A stretch of DNA of 8,427 nucleotides from Candidatus Rokuibacteriota bacterium (GCA_016206385.1 JACQRS010000111.1:1-8427), one strand, 5' to 3'. Counted from the stretch's first letter, positions 1 to 6,436 are shown. Numbers and translations are program-made. Notes: generated by a model not told the origin, from the sequence alone.

Positions 1-637
<637 letters not shown>

Positions 638-642
638 GGCTG

Positions 643-1287
643 GTGGAGTTCCTCCTGGACCTGGCCGTCGGCCGGTACGCGCTGGACGACCTCGTGCGCT
701 GGGGCGGGTACCTGGTCCTCGTCGCCATCGTGTTTACCGAAACGGGGCTCCTGATCGGGTTTTTCTTGCCCGGCGACTCCCTCCTCATCACGGCTGGGCT
801 CGTGGCGGGCGCCGGCGGGCTGAACATCTGGTGGCTCAACGTGCTGCTGATGGCCGCGGCCGTCGTCGGCGACAGCGTCGGGTACGCCATCGGCTTCAGG
901 ACCGGCCCCCGCATCTTCACCCGGCAGGACTCGCTTCTCTTCAACCGCCGCCACCTGATCCGCACCCGGGAGTTCTACGAGCGGTACGGCGGGAAAACCA
1001 TCGTGCTGGCGCGCTTCATCCCCATCATCCGAACCTTCGCCCCTGTGGTGGCCGGCGTCGGGCAGATGGCTTACCGCCGGTTCGTCTTCTACAACGTCTT
1101 CGGCGGCATCGGGTGGGTCGCGAGCATGACGTGGGCCGGCTACCTGCTCGGGCGCACGATCCCGAACATCCACCAGTACGTGCACGTCATCGTCGCCGTC
1201 GTCGTGGTGCTCTCGGTGCTCCCCATCGTCAACGAAGTGATCAAAGCGCGGAGAGCGAAGCGGCCGACGGCCGCCTCGACCCCGTGA
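643..1287 (+). CDS. DedA-family membrane protein
   Basis: A 214-aa DedA/SNARE-associated (VTT-domain) inner-membrane protein. The GTG start at 643 lies 5 nt after the hppA stop; longer readings of this frame overlap hppA and are not family-like. Visible family marks are FTETGLLIGFFLPGD (Glu33, Pro43-Gly-Asp45), the YAIGFRTG segment, and KTIVLARFIPIIRTFAPVVAG with conserved Arg124 and Arg130, followed by hydrophobic helices to about residue 197 and a basic tail. Length is typical of the family. DedA proteins are needed for membrane homeostasis and depend on the proton motive force. Several members have been implicated in translocating lipid carriers such as undecaprenyl phosphate. Which lipid this one handles cannot be told from sequence. 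Only a weak Shine-Dalgarno is present, so translation is probably coupled to hppA. Confidence 0.93.
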   Translation: MEFLLDLAVGRYALDDLVRWGGYLVLVAIVFTETGLLIGFFLPGDSLLITAGLVAGAGGLNIWWLNVLLMAAAVVGDSVGYAIGFRTGPRIFTRQDSLLFNRRHLIRTREFYERYGGKTIVLARFIPIIRTFAPVVAGVGQMAYRRFVFYNVFGGIGWVASMTWAGYLLGRTIPNIHQYVHVIVAVVVVLSVLPIVNEVIKARRAKRPTAASTP

Positions 1288-1294
1288 GGAGGAG
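1286..1294 (+). promoter_or_regulatory. Ribosome binding site for the DUF47 gene
   Basis: GAGGAGGAG overlaps the dedA stop codon and ends 6 nt before the GTG at 1301. This strong Shine-Dalgarno fixes the GTG as the start although it is not ATG. Confidence 0.8.
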
Positions 1295-1300
1295 CGCTCC

Positions 1301-1918
1301 GTGGCGTTCAGGTTGATCCCGAGGGAAGAAAAGTTCTTCGATCTCTTCGAGCAGCAGGCGGCCACCATCATGGCCGCCGCCGGCGTCCTGGAGGCGCTGG
1401 TCCTGGATTACCCCAACGCCCAGGACAAGGTGCAGCGGATCCGGGACCTCGAGCACCAGGGCGACACCCTCACCCACGAGATCGTCAAGAAGCTCAACAC
1501 GACCTTCATCACTCCCATCGACCGGGAGGACATCTACGCGCTGGCCAGCCGGCTGGACGATGTCCTGGACCTGATCGATGCGGTGGCCGACCGGCTCCTG
1601 CTCTACAAGGTCAGCAAGACCACGGCGGGCTCGGTGGACATGGCGAAGATCATCGTCAAGACCGCGGAGGCGACCGACCGCGCCGTGCGCTGCCTCCGTA
1701 CCCTCTCGCCCGTGTACCTCAAGCACTGCATCGAGGTGAACCGGCTCGAGAACGAGGCCGACCGCCTCCTCCGCGACTTGCTGGCAGGGCTCTTTGAGAC
1801 CAGCGACCCGGTCGAGATCATCAAGTGGAAGGAGCTCTACGAGACCATGGAGGCGGTGACCGACCGGTGCGAGGATGTCGTGAACGTCATCGAAGGGATC
1901 GCGCTGAAAAACGCCTGA
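1301..1918 (+). CDS. DUF47 family PhoU-like protein, partner of Pit
   Basis: A 205-aa all-helical cytoplasmic protein of the DUF47/PhoU-like family, which is typically encoded immediately upstream of Pit transporters, as here. The PhoU-type acidic motifs appear twice: LEHQGD (Glu51 to Asp55) with FITPIDREDIYALASRLDD in the first half, and LENEADRL (Glu150 to Asp154) with TMEAVTDRCEDVVNVIEG in the second. This is consistent with two three-helix bundles that bind metal ions in characterised relatives. By analogy it modulates Pit activity or phosphate signalling; this is inferred from family and position. Its TGA overlaps the ATG of pit by one base (TGATG), a strong sign of translational coupling and fixed stoichiometry. 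There is no signal peptide or membrane segment. Confidence 0.95.
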   Translation: MAFRLIPREEKFFDLFEQQAATIMAAAGVLEALVLDYPNAQDKVQRIRDLEHQGDTLTHEIVKKLNTTFITPIDREDIYALASRLDDVLDLIDAVADRLLLYKVSKTTAGSVDMAKIIVKTAEATDRAVRCLRTLSPVYLKHCIEVNRLENEADRLLRDLLAGLFETSDPVEIIKWKELYETMEAVTDRCEDVVNVIEGIALKNA

Positions 1919-2907
1919 TGGAGTCCTTCGTCCCCATCGGGGTCGTCCTCCTCTTGGTCCTGGCTGCCGAGTTCGTCAACGGCTGGACCGATGCCCCCAA
2001 CGCCATCGCCACGGTGGTCTCCACCCGGGTGCTCAGCCCGTATCAGGCGCTGGGCCTGGCGACGGTGCTCAACGTGCTCGGCACGATGTCGGGAACCGCC
2101 GTGGCAGCCACCATCGGCAAAGGGATCGTGAAGCCCGACGCCATCGGGCTCGCCACGGTGGCTGCGGCGATGGTGGCAATCGTCTTCTGGAGCACGTTGG
2201 CCTGGTATTACGGGTTGCCTACCAGCGAGAGCCATGCGCTGATCGCGGGCCTTTCCGGCGCCGGCCTCGCGACCGCCGGCTCCGGGGTCCTCCTCTGGGA
2301 CGGTTGGCGGAAGGTGTTGATCGGCCTCGTCTTCTCCACCTTCCTGGGTTTCCTGGGTGGGCTCGTCATCACGGTGGGCATCTACTGGATCTTCGCCCGG
2401 ACGCGACCCGGCACGATCCGCCGCCTGTTCGGGCGGCTGCAGATCCTCTCAGCGGCCTTCATGGCTTTCAGCCACGGCTCCAACGACGGGCAAAAGTTTA
2501 TCGGGGCCTTCACCCTGACCTTGCTCCTGGGCGGCCTGCTTCCCGAGTTTCGCGTGCCGCTGTGGGTGATTCTGCTCTGTGCCCTCACCATGGGATTGGG
2601 CACGGCGGTGGGCGGCTGGCGGATCGTGAAAACCATGGGGCTCCGGCTCACCAAGCTCGAGCCCGTTCACGGCTTCGCCGCCGAGACAGCCGCGGCCGGC
2701 GCCATCGAGATAGCCTCCCGCCTCGGGATTCCGCTGAGCACTACCCACACCATCAACACCTCGATCATGGGCGTTGGCTCCACCCGCCGGCTGTCTGCGG
2801 TGCGCTGGGGCGTGGGGCGAGAAATGGTGATCGCGTGGATCCTGACCTTCCCCGTCTGCGGCCTCATCGCCTGGGCAGTGGCCAAGGTTTCGCTCCTGCT
2901 CTGGTAG
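1918..2907 (+). CDS. pit: Pit-type inorganic phosphate transporter
   Basis: A 329-aa polytopic membrane protein of the PiT family, which in bacteria takes up phosphate, often as a neutral metal-phosphate complex, coupled to H+ (Na+ in some members). The internally duplicated signature is present. The first half has NGWTDAPNAIAT (residues 21-32, Asp25 and Asn28) and PTSESHAL (101-108). The second half has SHGSNDGQKFIG (185-196, Asn189 and Asp190) and PLSTTHT (272-278). The first repeat reads GWTD where the common form is GAND, a modest divergence. It is shorter than E. coli PitA (about 500 aa) and matches the compact DUF47-linked class. The ATG at 1918 overlaps the DUF47 stop; the nearest purine-rich SD-like stretch is about 20 nt upstream, so reinitiation is likely. 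A longer frame opening at 1825 lies inside the DUF47 gene and is rejected. Confidence 0.95.
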   Translation: MESFVPIGVVLLLVLAAEFVNGWTDAPNAIATVVSTRVLSPYQALGLATVLNVLGTMSGTAVAATIGKGIVKPDAIGLATVAAAMVAIVFWSTLAWYYGLPTSESHALIAGLSGAGLATAGSGVLLWDGWRKVLIGLVFSTFLGFLGGLVITVGIYWIFARTRPGTIRRLFGRLQILSAAFMAFSHGSNDGQKFIGAFTLTLLLGGLLPEFRVPLWVILLCALTMGLGTAVGGWRIVKTMGLRLTKLEPVHGFAAETAAAGAIEIASRLGIPLSTTHTINTSIMGVGSTRRLSAVRWGVGREMVIAWILTFPVCGLIAWAVAKVSLLLW

Positions 2908-2912
2908 GGTGG

Positions 2913-2962
2913 GAAGAAAAACTCAGGGAGCCGTCCTGTACGTTGAAAGACGGCTCCCTGAG
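2913..2962 (-). terminator. Hairpin terminator between convergent genes (minus-strand U-tract)
   Basis: A perfect 14-bp inverted repeat (2922-2935 with 2949-2962, 13-nt loop) lies between the pit stop and the stop of the minus-strand gene. Read on the minus strand the stem is followed directly by TTTTTCTTC, the classical Rho-independent layout, 16 nt past that gene's TAA. On the plus strand there is no immediate T-run, so for pit it may act mainly as an mRNA 3'-end stabiliser or a weak terminator. Confidence 0.88.
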
Positions 2963-2977
2963 GCCCGGCGGGTCAGC

Positions 2978-3472
2978 TTACTTTTTGGCGGCGCAGGGCT
3001 GTTTCGCCGCGCACGGTTGCTTGGCTTTGGCGGCACACGGCTGCTTGGCCGCACACGGCTGAGCTGCGGCTTTCTTCGCAGCGCCTTTGGCGGTGACCTT
3101 CGTGGCGGTCATCTTTCCACCCGCCTCGGTGTACGAGACCGTCACCATGTCTCCCGCCTTCAACTTCTGGGCCGAGTCAGCCACGCCTCCGCTGATCGCA
3201 AACATCAAATCCTTCTTGCCCAGCTCGATCACCAGGCTCTCGGCGGAGACGGTCTTCACTTTCCCGGTTGCGGTCTTCGCCTTGGCCATGGGCTTTGCGG
3301 CGCAGGGCTGCTTGGCCGCGCACGGCTGCTTGGCTTTGGCCGCGCACGGCTGTTTCGCGGCACAGGGCTGTTTGGCCGCGCACGGCTGCTTGGCTTGGGC
3401 CATGGCGACGGCTGTGGTCCCGAACAGGAAGACCAGGCTCACCAGGGCAACGAAAACTTTCTTCGAGGTCAT
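2978..3472 (-). CDS. Exported Cys-repeat (KQPCAAK) protein with a small central domain
   Basis: A 164-aa protein of unknown function. The second of two ATGs is chosen: AGGAGGT at 3487-3481 leaves 9 nt to the ATG at 3472 but only 3 nt to the ATG at 3478. Residues 1-25 form a signal peptide (TSKK, a hydrophobic core, then AMA before Gln26). Residues 28-60 carry five QPCAAK units and residues 138-163 carry four, giving Cys31, 37, 43, 51, 57 and Cys140, 146, 154, 160. The arms are rich in Lys, Ala and Pro. Between them, residues 68-127 (starting TGKVKTVSAESLVIELG) alternate in a pattern suggesting a small beta-barrel, with no recognised catalytic motif. Export plus regularly spaced cysteines suggests metal or thiol chemistry, or crosslinking, in the periplasm; that is inference. 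It is a monocistronic gene with its own promoter and terminator. Confidence 0.85.
   Translation of the reverse strand: MTSKKVFVALVSLVFLFGTTAVAMAQAKQPCAAKQPCAAKQPCAAKAKQPCAAKQPCAAKPMAKAKTATGKVKTVSAESLVIELGKKDLMFAISGGVADSAQKLKAGDMVTVSYTEAGGKMTATKVTAKGAAKKAAAQPCAAKQPCAAKAKQPCAAKQPCAAKK
2984..3061 (-). repeat. C-terminal QPCAAK repeat arm (four units)
   Basis: Tandem imperfect 18-bp units, one of them stretched to 24 bp, encode QPCAAK or QPCAAKAK. Cysteine spacing is 6, 8, 6 residues. At DNA level the units are close but not identical, so the array is old enough to have drifted while the amino acids stayed fixed. Confidence 0.9.
3293..3391 (-). repeat. N-terminal KQPCAAK repeat arm (five units)
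   Basis: Five units encode KQPCAA-type hexads with cysteine spacing 6, 6, 8, 6. The last four cysteines (37, 43, 51, 57) reproduce exactly the 6-8-6 spacing of the other arm, which suggests that one arm arose by duplication of the other. Confidence 0.9.
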
Positions 3473-3480
3473 GAGCATTC

Positions 3481-3487
3481 ACCTCCT
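3481..3487 (-). promoter_or_regulatory. Ribosome binding site of the Cys-repeat gene
   Basis: AGGAGGT on the minus strand is a near-perfect anti-16S complement. Its spacing favours the ATG at 3472 over the ATG at 3478, removing two residues from the longest reading. Confidence 0.85.
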
Positions 3488-3545
3488 TTCCGGCCAGCGG
3501 TCGCTGTGAAATTTTTCATACACGACTGGGGATTCAGGTGGCTCA

Positions 3546-3573
3546 ATCTTATTCCGGGGGCCGCGGCTGTCAA
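3546..3573 (-). promoter_or_regulatory. Sigma70-type promoter of the Cys-repeat gene
   Basis: On the minus strand a perfect TTGACA (3573-3568) is followed after 16 bp by TAAGAT (3551-3546, four of six consensus bases). Transcription would start near 3539, giving a leader of about 65 nt. Two adjacent 12-bp inverted repeats (3495-3506 and 3507-3518) lie in that leader. Confidence 0.7.
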
Positions 3574-3601
3574 GGACATTTTCCAGTCATTTTTGGCTAC
3601 G

Positions 3602-3626
3602 TTGAGGGTTCGAAAGCCCGTATAAT
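3602..3626 (+). promoter_or_regulatory. Promoter with consensus -10 for the transglycosylase gene
   Basis: A perfect TATAAT at 3621-3626 lies 18 nt before the ATG at 3645. No -35 is properly spaced: TTGAGG at 3602 is only 13 bp away and TTGGCT at 3593 is 22 bp away. Transcription from this -10 would start near 3633, giving a leader of only about 12 nt. Confidence 0.6.
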
Positions 3627-3644
3627 ACCGCGTAGCGGACCTTT

Positions 3645-4859
3645 ATGGGCTTCCTTCGCCTCCTTTTTACGGGTTCGCTTGTTTTAGTGCTCCTGCTGGC
3701 GCCTCAAGGGGCCGGAGGTGAGCCGCGGGAGGCGGATCCGGAAACCCTCTTGGCCGAGGGTGTTCATCCATCGGAGGAGCCGGAGGTCCCCAGACCCGAG
3801 AGCCTCCACCCTCCTCCGCAACTAGCCGATGCTCCCGCGGAGCGGGTTCCCATCCCGTGTTTTGAAGAGCCCGCTCTCGAAGCCGTCGCGAGCGTTCCCC
3901 CGCCGCCTGCCCCTGCTCCCGTGCCTCCCCGGTATCCACTCATCGTCAACGAGTGGGTCCAGCACTTCCTCGAGCGCTTTCAGACTCCCACCCGGCGCGA
4001 GATTATCGGGCTCTGGCTCAACCGCTCAGGGCGCTATCTGAGCATGATCCGGGAGATCTTCGGGCGGCACGGGCTTCCTGAGGAGCTGGCGTACATGGCC
4101 ATGATCGAGAGCGGGTTCAACCCCGAAGCGGTTTCCCGGGCCGGAGCCAAGGGCCTCTGGCAGTTCATGGAGCACACGGCCCGCCGCTACGGCCTCCGCG
4201 TTGACCGCTGGGTGGACGAGCGGCTCGATCCGGAAAAGGCCACGGTGGCGGCAGCCCTCTACCTCAGAGACCTGTTCACCCAGTTCGGCTCCTGGTTCCT
4301 CGCGAAGGCCGCGTACAACGCGGGAGAGATGAAGGTCATCCAGGCCGTGCAGCGGAGCCGGAGCGATGATTTCTGGGCCCTCACCCGGGGCCGGGTCCTC
4401 CGGGAGGAGACCAAGCGCTTCGTCCCGGCGGTCATGGCCGCCACGCTGATCGCGCAAGATCCCGAGCGCTACGGGTTCGAGGTCGAGCCGGAGCCCCCCA
4501 TGACCTATGACCTGGTGCTGGCGCCTTCGATGCTCGATCTGAAGCACCTGGCGGCCCGCGCCCCGTTCTCCCTGGAGGACCTCCGCCGTCTGAACCCTGA
4601 GCTCCGCCGGGGAGTCACCCCACCCGGTGGCTCCTATGCGCTGAAGGTGCCGCCGGGGAGCGGCGCGGTGACCGAGATGTTTCTGGCCGAAATCCGGGGT
4701 CTGCTCGCCAAGGGCGCTGTCCACGTGGTGAAACCCGGAGAGACCTTGAGCCACATCGCCAAGCGCTACCGTGTGACGGTTGCCGAGCTTCTCCGCTGGA
4801 ACGACCTGAAGAACGCCTCGCGCATCTTCCCCGGTGACCGCGTCAGGGTGGCGGCGTGA
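3645..4859 (+). CDS. MltD-like lytic murein transglycosylase with a C-terminal LysM
   Basis: A 404-aa exported peptidoglycan-cleaving enzyme that cuts the MurNAc-GlcNAc bond with formation of 1,6-anhydroMurNAc. A signal peptide covers about residues 1-25, with no lipobox (E. coli MltD is a lipoprotein). A Pro/Glu-rich, probably flexible linker runs to about residue 95. The SLT domain spans about 130-250: IESGFNP with the catalytic Glu155, GLWQFM at 170-175 and AAYNAGE at 222-228. A second, divergent LysM-like region may lie around 285-335. A clear LysM occupies about 359-402 (VVKPGETLSHIAKRYRVTVAELLRWN...). The ATG is kept because the next in-frame start would delete the signal peptide core. 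No Shine-Dalgarno precedes it. The stop overlaps the next gene by 4 nt (GTGA), so an enzyme of wall metabolism is coupled to a MoaD-like protein. Confidence 0.94.
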   Translation: MGFLRLLFTGSLVLVLLLAPQGAGGEPREADPETLLAEGVHPSEEPEVPRPESLHPPPQLADAPAERVPIPCFEEPALEAVASVPPPPAPAPVPPRYPLIVNEWVQHFLERFQTPTRREIIGLWLNRSGRYLSMIREIFGRHGLPEELAYMAMIESGFNPEAVSRAGAKGLWQFMEHTARRYGLRVDRWVDERLDPEKATVAAALYLRDLFTQFGSWFLAKAAYNAGEMKVIQAVQRSRSDDFWALTRGRVLREETKRFVPAVMAATLIAQDPERYGFEVEPEPPMTYDLVLAPSMLDLKHLAARAPFSLEDLRRLNPELRRGVTPPGGSYALKVPPGSGAVTEMFLAEIRGLLAKGAVHVVKPGETLSHIAKRYRVTVAELLRWNDLKNASRIFPGDRVRVAA

Positions 4860-5098
4860 AGATCGAGGTCAAGCTCTTCGCCACCCTCGCCGGCTACCTC
4901 CCAGAGCCATCGAACGGGGAGAGCGCGACCTTCGAGGTGCCCGACGGGAGCACGGTGAGGCAGCTCGTCAGCTCCCTGGGGATCCCCGACGCGATGCCCG
5001 CCATCACGCTGGTCAACGGGCGCGACGCCGATCCCGGGCAGGTCCTCCGGGACGGCGACGTGCTCACCATGTTCCCGCCCCTCGCCGGCGGTCGCTGA
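4856..5098 (+). CDS. MoaD/ThiS-family small ubiquitin-fold protein
   Basis: An 80-aa beta-grasp protein. The N-terminus (MKIEVKLFATLAGYLPE), the middle (VPDGSTVRQLVSSLGIP, then ITLVNGRDADPGQVLRDGDVLTMFPPLAGG) and the length are typical of MoaD, the sulfur carrier that forms a C-terminal thiocarboxylate for molybdopterin synthesis. The sequence ends GGR, with one Arg after the diglycine, whereas an active MoaD or ThiS must end in free Gly-Gly. Either a peptidase trims the Arg, or this is one of the many stand-alone MoaD-like proteins of unknown role. The GTG start at 4856 overlaps the preceding stop; AGGGTGG lies 4 nt upstream. No other molybdenum-cofactor gene is in the window, so no moaD symbol is assigned. 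Confidence 0.88.
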   Translation: MKIEVKLFATLAGYLPEPSNGESATFEVPDGSTVRQLVSSLGIPDAMPAITLVNGRDADPGQVLRDGDVLTMFPPLAGGR

Positions 5099-5301
5099 CG
5101 GGGGCCGCGCAGCCCGAACCCGTCTCACTCGTTCGGCAGTTCCCAGACACGCGCTTCACAGAAGTCGCGGGTTTTGATCGTGCTCGGGCCAGCCTGCCTG
5201 GCGACGCCGTCAGGAGCCTCGGGCGTTTCGGCCGAGTGGCGGACACCCAGGCCTTGGGTGGTATACTCAAAGCGCTTCATTCAGGCCTATTTACGGGAGG
5301 G
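5099..5301 (+). other. Intergenic region before tRNA-Sec
   Basis: About 200 nt without a supported gene. It begins with a weak stem (5097-5102 with 5119-5124) that lacks a T-run and is not a convincing terminator. Its right part carries the tRNA promoter and an inverted repeat. Open frames exist on both strands, but they lack codon bias, start signals and family resemblance, and one runs into the tRNA. Confidence 0.6.
5259..5267 (+). promoter_or_regulatory. Extended -10 promoter for tRNA-Sec and the downstream genes
   Basis: TGGTATACT matches the extended -10 form TGnTATAAT at eight of nine positions. No good -35 is visible, which fits the extended -10 class. The predicted transcription start is near 5274, about 28 nt before the mature tRNA 5' end. 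A 6-bp inverted repeat, CACCCA(5244-5249)/TGGGTG(5255-5260), covers the upstream edge. Confidence 0.65.
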
Positions 5302-5399
5302 GGAAGCGCAAAGGATCCCGGTGGGCCTCCCGGACTTCAAATCCGGCGTCCGGCTCTAGACAAGCTGGAGGTGGGTTCGACTCCCACGCGCTTCCGCCA
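5302..5399 (+). tRNA. selC: tRNA-Sec (anticodon UCA)
   Basis: A 98-nt selenocysteine tRNA that reads UGA. It has the bacterial tRNA-Sec shape: an 8-bp acceptor stem (5302-5309 with 5388-5395) and a 5-bp T-stem (5371-5375 with 5383-5387) joined directly, giving the 13-bp acceptor/T helix that SelB recognises. The discriminator is G5396, followed by an encoded CCA (5397-5399). The anticodon arm is CCGGA-CUUCAAA-UCCGG (5330-5346) with UCA at 5337-5339. The long variable arm is a 7-bp stem with one G-U pair (5349-5355 with 5363-5369). The D-arm stem is imperfect around GGUG, as in E. coli selC. The T-loop is TTCGACT. selA and selB downstream corroborate the assignment. Only 18 nt separate the CCA end from the next start codon, so the tRNA is probably cut from a longer mRNA. 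Confidence 0.97.
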
Positions 5400-5417
5400 G
5401 CTCGCCGGGAAGGGACG

Positions 5418-5963
5418 ATGGGAAAGGGCAAGAAGACGGCCAAGCAGTCAGCCGTGGGAGCCCGCCGCCGCTACGGAAGGCTGCTCGGAGGGATCGCGGT
5501 GGCTCTCGCCCTGGTCGTGGGTGGGTGGTTCGCCTACCAGTCAGCCGCGAACCTGCCCGGCACCGCGGTGGCGAGCCTCGGCAACGCCCACCTCCAGTCC
5601 CCGGGCGAGCCGCATGCGCCCTACAACTCCGATCCGCCGACGTCGGGACCGCACCTGCCCTACCTCGCCCCGTGGGGAATCCACACCATCGCCATTCCCA
5701 AGGAGCTCCAGGTTCACAATCTCGAGGACGGCGGTGTGCTGGTCCAGTACAACTGCCCGCAGGGCTGTCCCGAACTGGTGGAAAAACTCAGACCCATCGT
5801 GAACCGGTACGACAAGCACGTGATCCTCGCCCCGTACCCCGGGATGGACAGGCGAATCGCGCTGACGGCGTGGGGGCGCATCGACAAGTTCGACGAGTTT
5901 GACGAGAGCCGCGTCGTCCGCTTCATCAAGGCGTACAAAGGGATTGACCGCCATGCGCGGTGA
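5418..5963 (+). CDS. DUF3105 family membrane-anchored protein
   Basis: A 181-aa protein with a basic N-terminus (KGKKTAKQ... RRR), one transmembrane segment at about residues 21-41, and an extracytoplasmic domain carrying the DUF3105 hallmarks: PPTSGPH (73-79), VHNLEDGG (99-106), YNCPQGC (111-117), APYPGMD (138-144) and ALTAWGR (148-154). No biochemical function is established for this family to my knowledge. The invariant His79, His100, Cys113 and Cys117 suggest a metal site or a disulphide, which is inference. GGGAAGGGA just upstream of the ATG serves as Shine-Dalgarno and directly follows the CCA of tRNA-Sec. The stop overlaps the next gene by 11 nt. Its place between selC and selA suggests cotranscription, not necessarily a role in selenium metabolism. 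Confidence 0.9.
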   Translation: MGKGKKTAKQSAVGARRRYGRLLGGIAVALALVVGGWFAYQSAANLPGTAVASLGNAHLQSPGEPHAPYNSDPPTSGPHLPYLAPWGIHTIAIPKELQVHNLEDGGVLVQYNCPQGCPELVEKLRPIVNRYDKHVILAPYPGMDRRIALTAWGRIDKFDEFDESRVVRFIKAYKGIDRHAR

Positions 5964-6435
5964 GCGGATCGCGCTCGGGGTGCTGGGGCTGGTTCTCCTC
6001 GCCGGCTGCGGCCGCCCGTACATCTCGCCCCTGGCGCCGCCGCCGTACCGGGACCGGGTGATGGCCCCGTACGAGGTCACCTGGCGCGCCCTCATCAAGG
6101 CGCTGGCCAGGGAGAATGCCCCGCTGAGAGCCGTGGCCAAGGATTCGGGGGTGGTTGCCTCCGACGATTTTGTGACCCCCATCGGGGTGTACGCCGACTG
6201 CGGCCGCTTCGGCGACGTCCCCGTGGAGGGGGGGGCGCTGGTCACCTTCACCGTGTTTGTCCAGCCGGTGAACTCCAAAGAAACCGAGGTTCAGGTGAAC
6301 GCCAAGATGCGGACCCAGGGGCATCGCAAGGGGAATTCCGGCAAGCTCAAGAGCGACCCGGTCTTCCAGTGCGCCTCCACGGGGCGCTGGGAGTCCAACC
6401 TCCTGGACGCGGTGCGGGCCCTGGTGAGGGAGTGA
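5953..6435 (+). CDS. Small lipoprotein of unknown function
   Basis: A 160-aa protein with a lipoprotein signal: MRGERIA, a hydrophobic stretch, then LAGC with the lipidated Cys19. After a Pro-rich spacer the mature part contains YEVTWRALIKALARENAPLRAVAKDSGVVASDDF (residues 40-73; helix then strand), a pattern also seen in BamC-like and other envelope lipoprotein domains where a processed helix is followed by strands. That resemblance is weak and I do not assign a name. Cys83 and Cys140 could pair. The ATG at 5953 lies in the last codons of the DUF3105 gene; an earlier in-frame start (5899) would bury the lipobox and is rejected. Asp20 is absent after Cys (Gly at +2), so outer-membrane sorting is permitted by the E. 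coli rule. Confidence 0.82.
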   Translation: MRGERIALGVLGLVLLAGCGRPYISPLAPPPYRDRVMAPYEVTWRALIKALARENAPLRAVAKDSGVVASDDFVTPIGVYADCGRFGDVPVEGGALVTFTVFVQPVNSKETEVQVNAKMRTQGHRKGNSGKLKSDPVFQCASTGRWESNLLDAVRALVRE

Positions 6436-6436
6436 G

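Noticed and set aside
2978..3391. Tandem repeats considered as a CRISPR or minisatellite array.
   Set aside because: Units are contiguous, in frame and without unique spacers; they encode a protein repeat.
3087..3509. A plus-strand frame opposite the Cys-repeat gene that also encodes cysteine-rich repeats (GCLAAH).
   Set aside because: It is the antisense shadow of the repeat DNA. The minus-strand frame has the signal peptide, ribosome binding site, promoter and terminator.
5097..5124. Stem GACGGG/CCCGTC after the MoaD-like gene as a terminator.
   Set aside because: Only 6 bp with a 16-nt loop and no T-run.
5096..5359. UGA at the end of the MoaD-like gene read as selenocysteine, extending the frame 87 codons to a TAG.
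   Set aside because: The family ends at this point, no Cys aligns with the UGA in homologues as I know them, the stem after the UGA has no SECIS-like apical loop, and the extension runs into the tRNA-Sec gene.
4834..5802. A 322-codon plus-strand frame across the MoaD-like gene, tRNA-Sec and DUF3105.
   Set aside because: It crosses a structural RNA and two recognised genes in another frame, and its composition is Arg/Pro-rich shadow-like.
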